Shown here: positions 63,989 to 64,000 of the stretch, piece after piece | Numbering within the stretch: the stretch's first letter is position 1 | How the letters are laid out: each line of letters begins with the position of its first letter | Source: Pseudovibrio exalbescens | GTDB taxonomy: Bacteria > Pseudomonadota > Alphaproteobacteria > Rhizobiales > Stappiaceae | Direction: 5' to 3' | DNA length: 64,000 nt | NCBI RefSeq assembly: GCF_028737195.1 | Contig: NZ_JAQZAJ010000007.1 | Location: 186,001-250,000, forward strand | Translations under genes and position numbers: made by a program | Notes under the pieces: model-generated | What the model was told of the DNA's origin: nothing | The model's database searches: none | What the model saw: the letters and a program-made list of their open reading frames with translations, nothing else

Positions 63989-64000
63989 GCATTTTACCTC

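Noticed and set aside
1-64000. Prophage, insertion sequence, CRISPR array, tRNA or rRNA
   Set aside because: No transposase, integrase, repeat-spacer pattern, tRNA cloverleaf or rRNA sequence was recognised anywhere in the window.

Overview
The window is ordinary core chromosome of an alphaproteobacterium, most likely a marine member of the Hyphomicrobiales (Rhizobiales). The sequence shows lineage-specific genes: RcdA (DUF1465), DUF1192, DUF1013/TrcR, DUF4164, DUF6356, an aa3-oxidase subunit IV-like protein, the long alphaproteobacterial SerC, and a serC-type leader RNA. Gene content and moderate GC would fit a Stappiaceae genus such as Pseudovibrio or Labrenzia, but that is a guess. I found no phage, IS element, CRISPR array, rRNA or tRNA.

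Layout. 0-4.3 kb: 3' end of an M3 oligoendopeptidase, a TetR/RibD-C-domain pair behind a near-perfect palindrome, and a ParD-like/methionine aminopeptidase pair. 4.5-12.5 kb: purB, a VOC protein, an RBBP9-type hydrolase, an ABC1 kinase, a small oxidase-subunit-like protein, two adjacent secreted proteins, a TPR lipoprotein and rpsU. 12.5-20.2 kb: a long non-coding stretch, DUF6356, a YafJ-type amidotransferase, a MATE pump, purEK, two divergent YdcH-like genes and a TauE-type transporter. 20.4-25.5 kb: a PrpE-type acyl-CoA ligase, an SDR, an ABC exporter and rpmE. 25.7-30.7 kb: a secreted unknown, an FRG-domain protein, and a cell-cycle group (rcdA, DUF1192, quinone reductase, TrcR-like).

30.8-41 kb is mostly minus strand: an OmpA-domain/MotA-TolQ-like pair, an IMPase, efp, a Sel1-repeat protein, a ThiE-like protein, pgk, gap and tkt. 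41.5-45.5 kb: DUF4164, zapA, 6S RNA, 5-formyl-THF cyclo-ligase, a YmdB-type phosphoesterase, yebC and an Lrp regulator. 45.8-59 kb: ruvCAB, then ybgC-tolQRAB-pal-cpoB, followed by tilS, ftsH and glmM. 59.2-64 kb: an outer-membrane beta-barrel, a GNAT acetyltransferase behind a 16-bp palindrome, and serC-serA behind the leader RNA.

The modules are mainly housekeeping: purine synthesis, central carbon metabolism, Holliday-junction processing, envelope integrity, serine synthesis and cell-cycle control. I found no clear new multi-gene system. The most interesting leads are the ParD-like/MetAP pair, the lone FRG-domain protein, the CtrA-type boxes near rcdA, two long perfect palindromes, a terminator-like hairpin before rpmE, and a 15-codon ORF coupled to ftsH.
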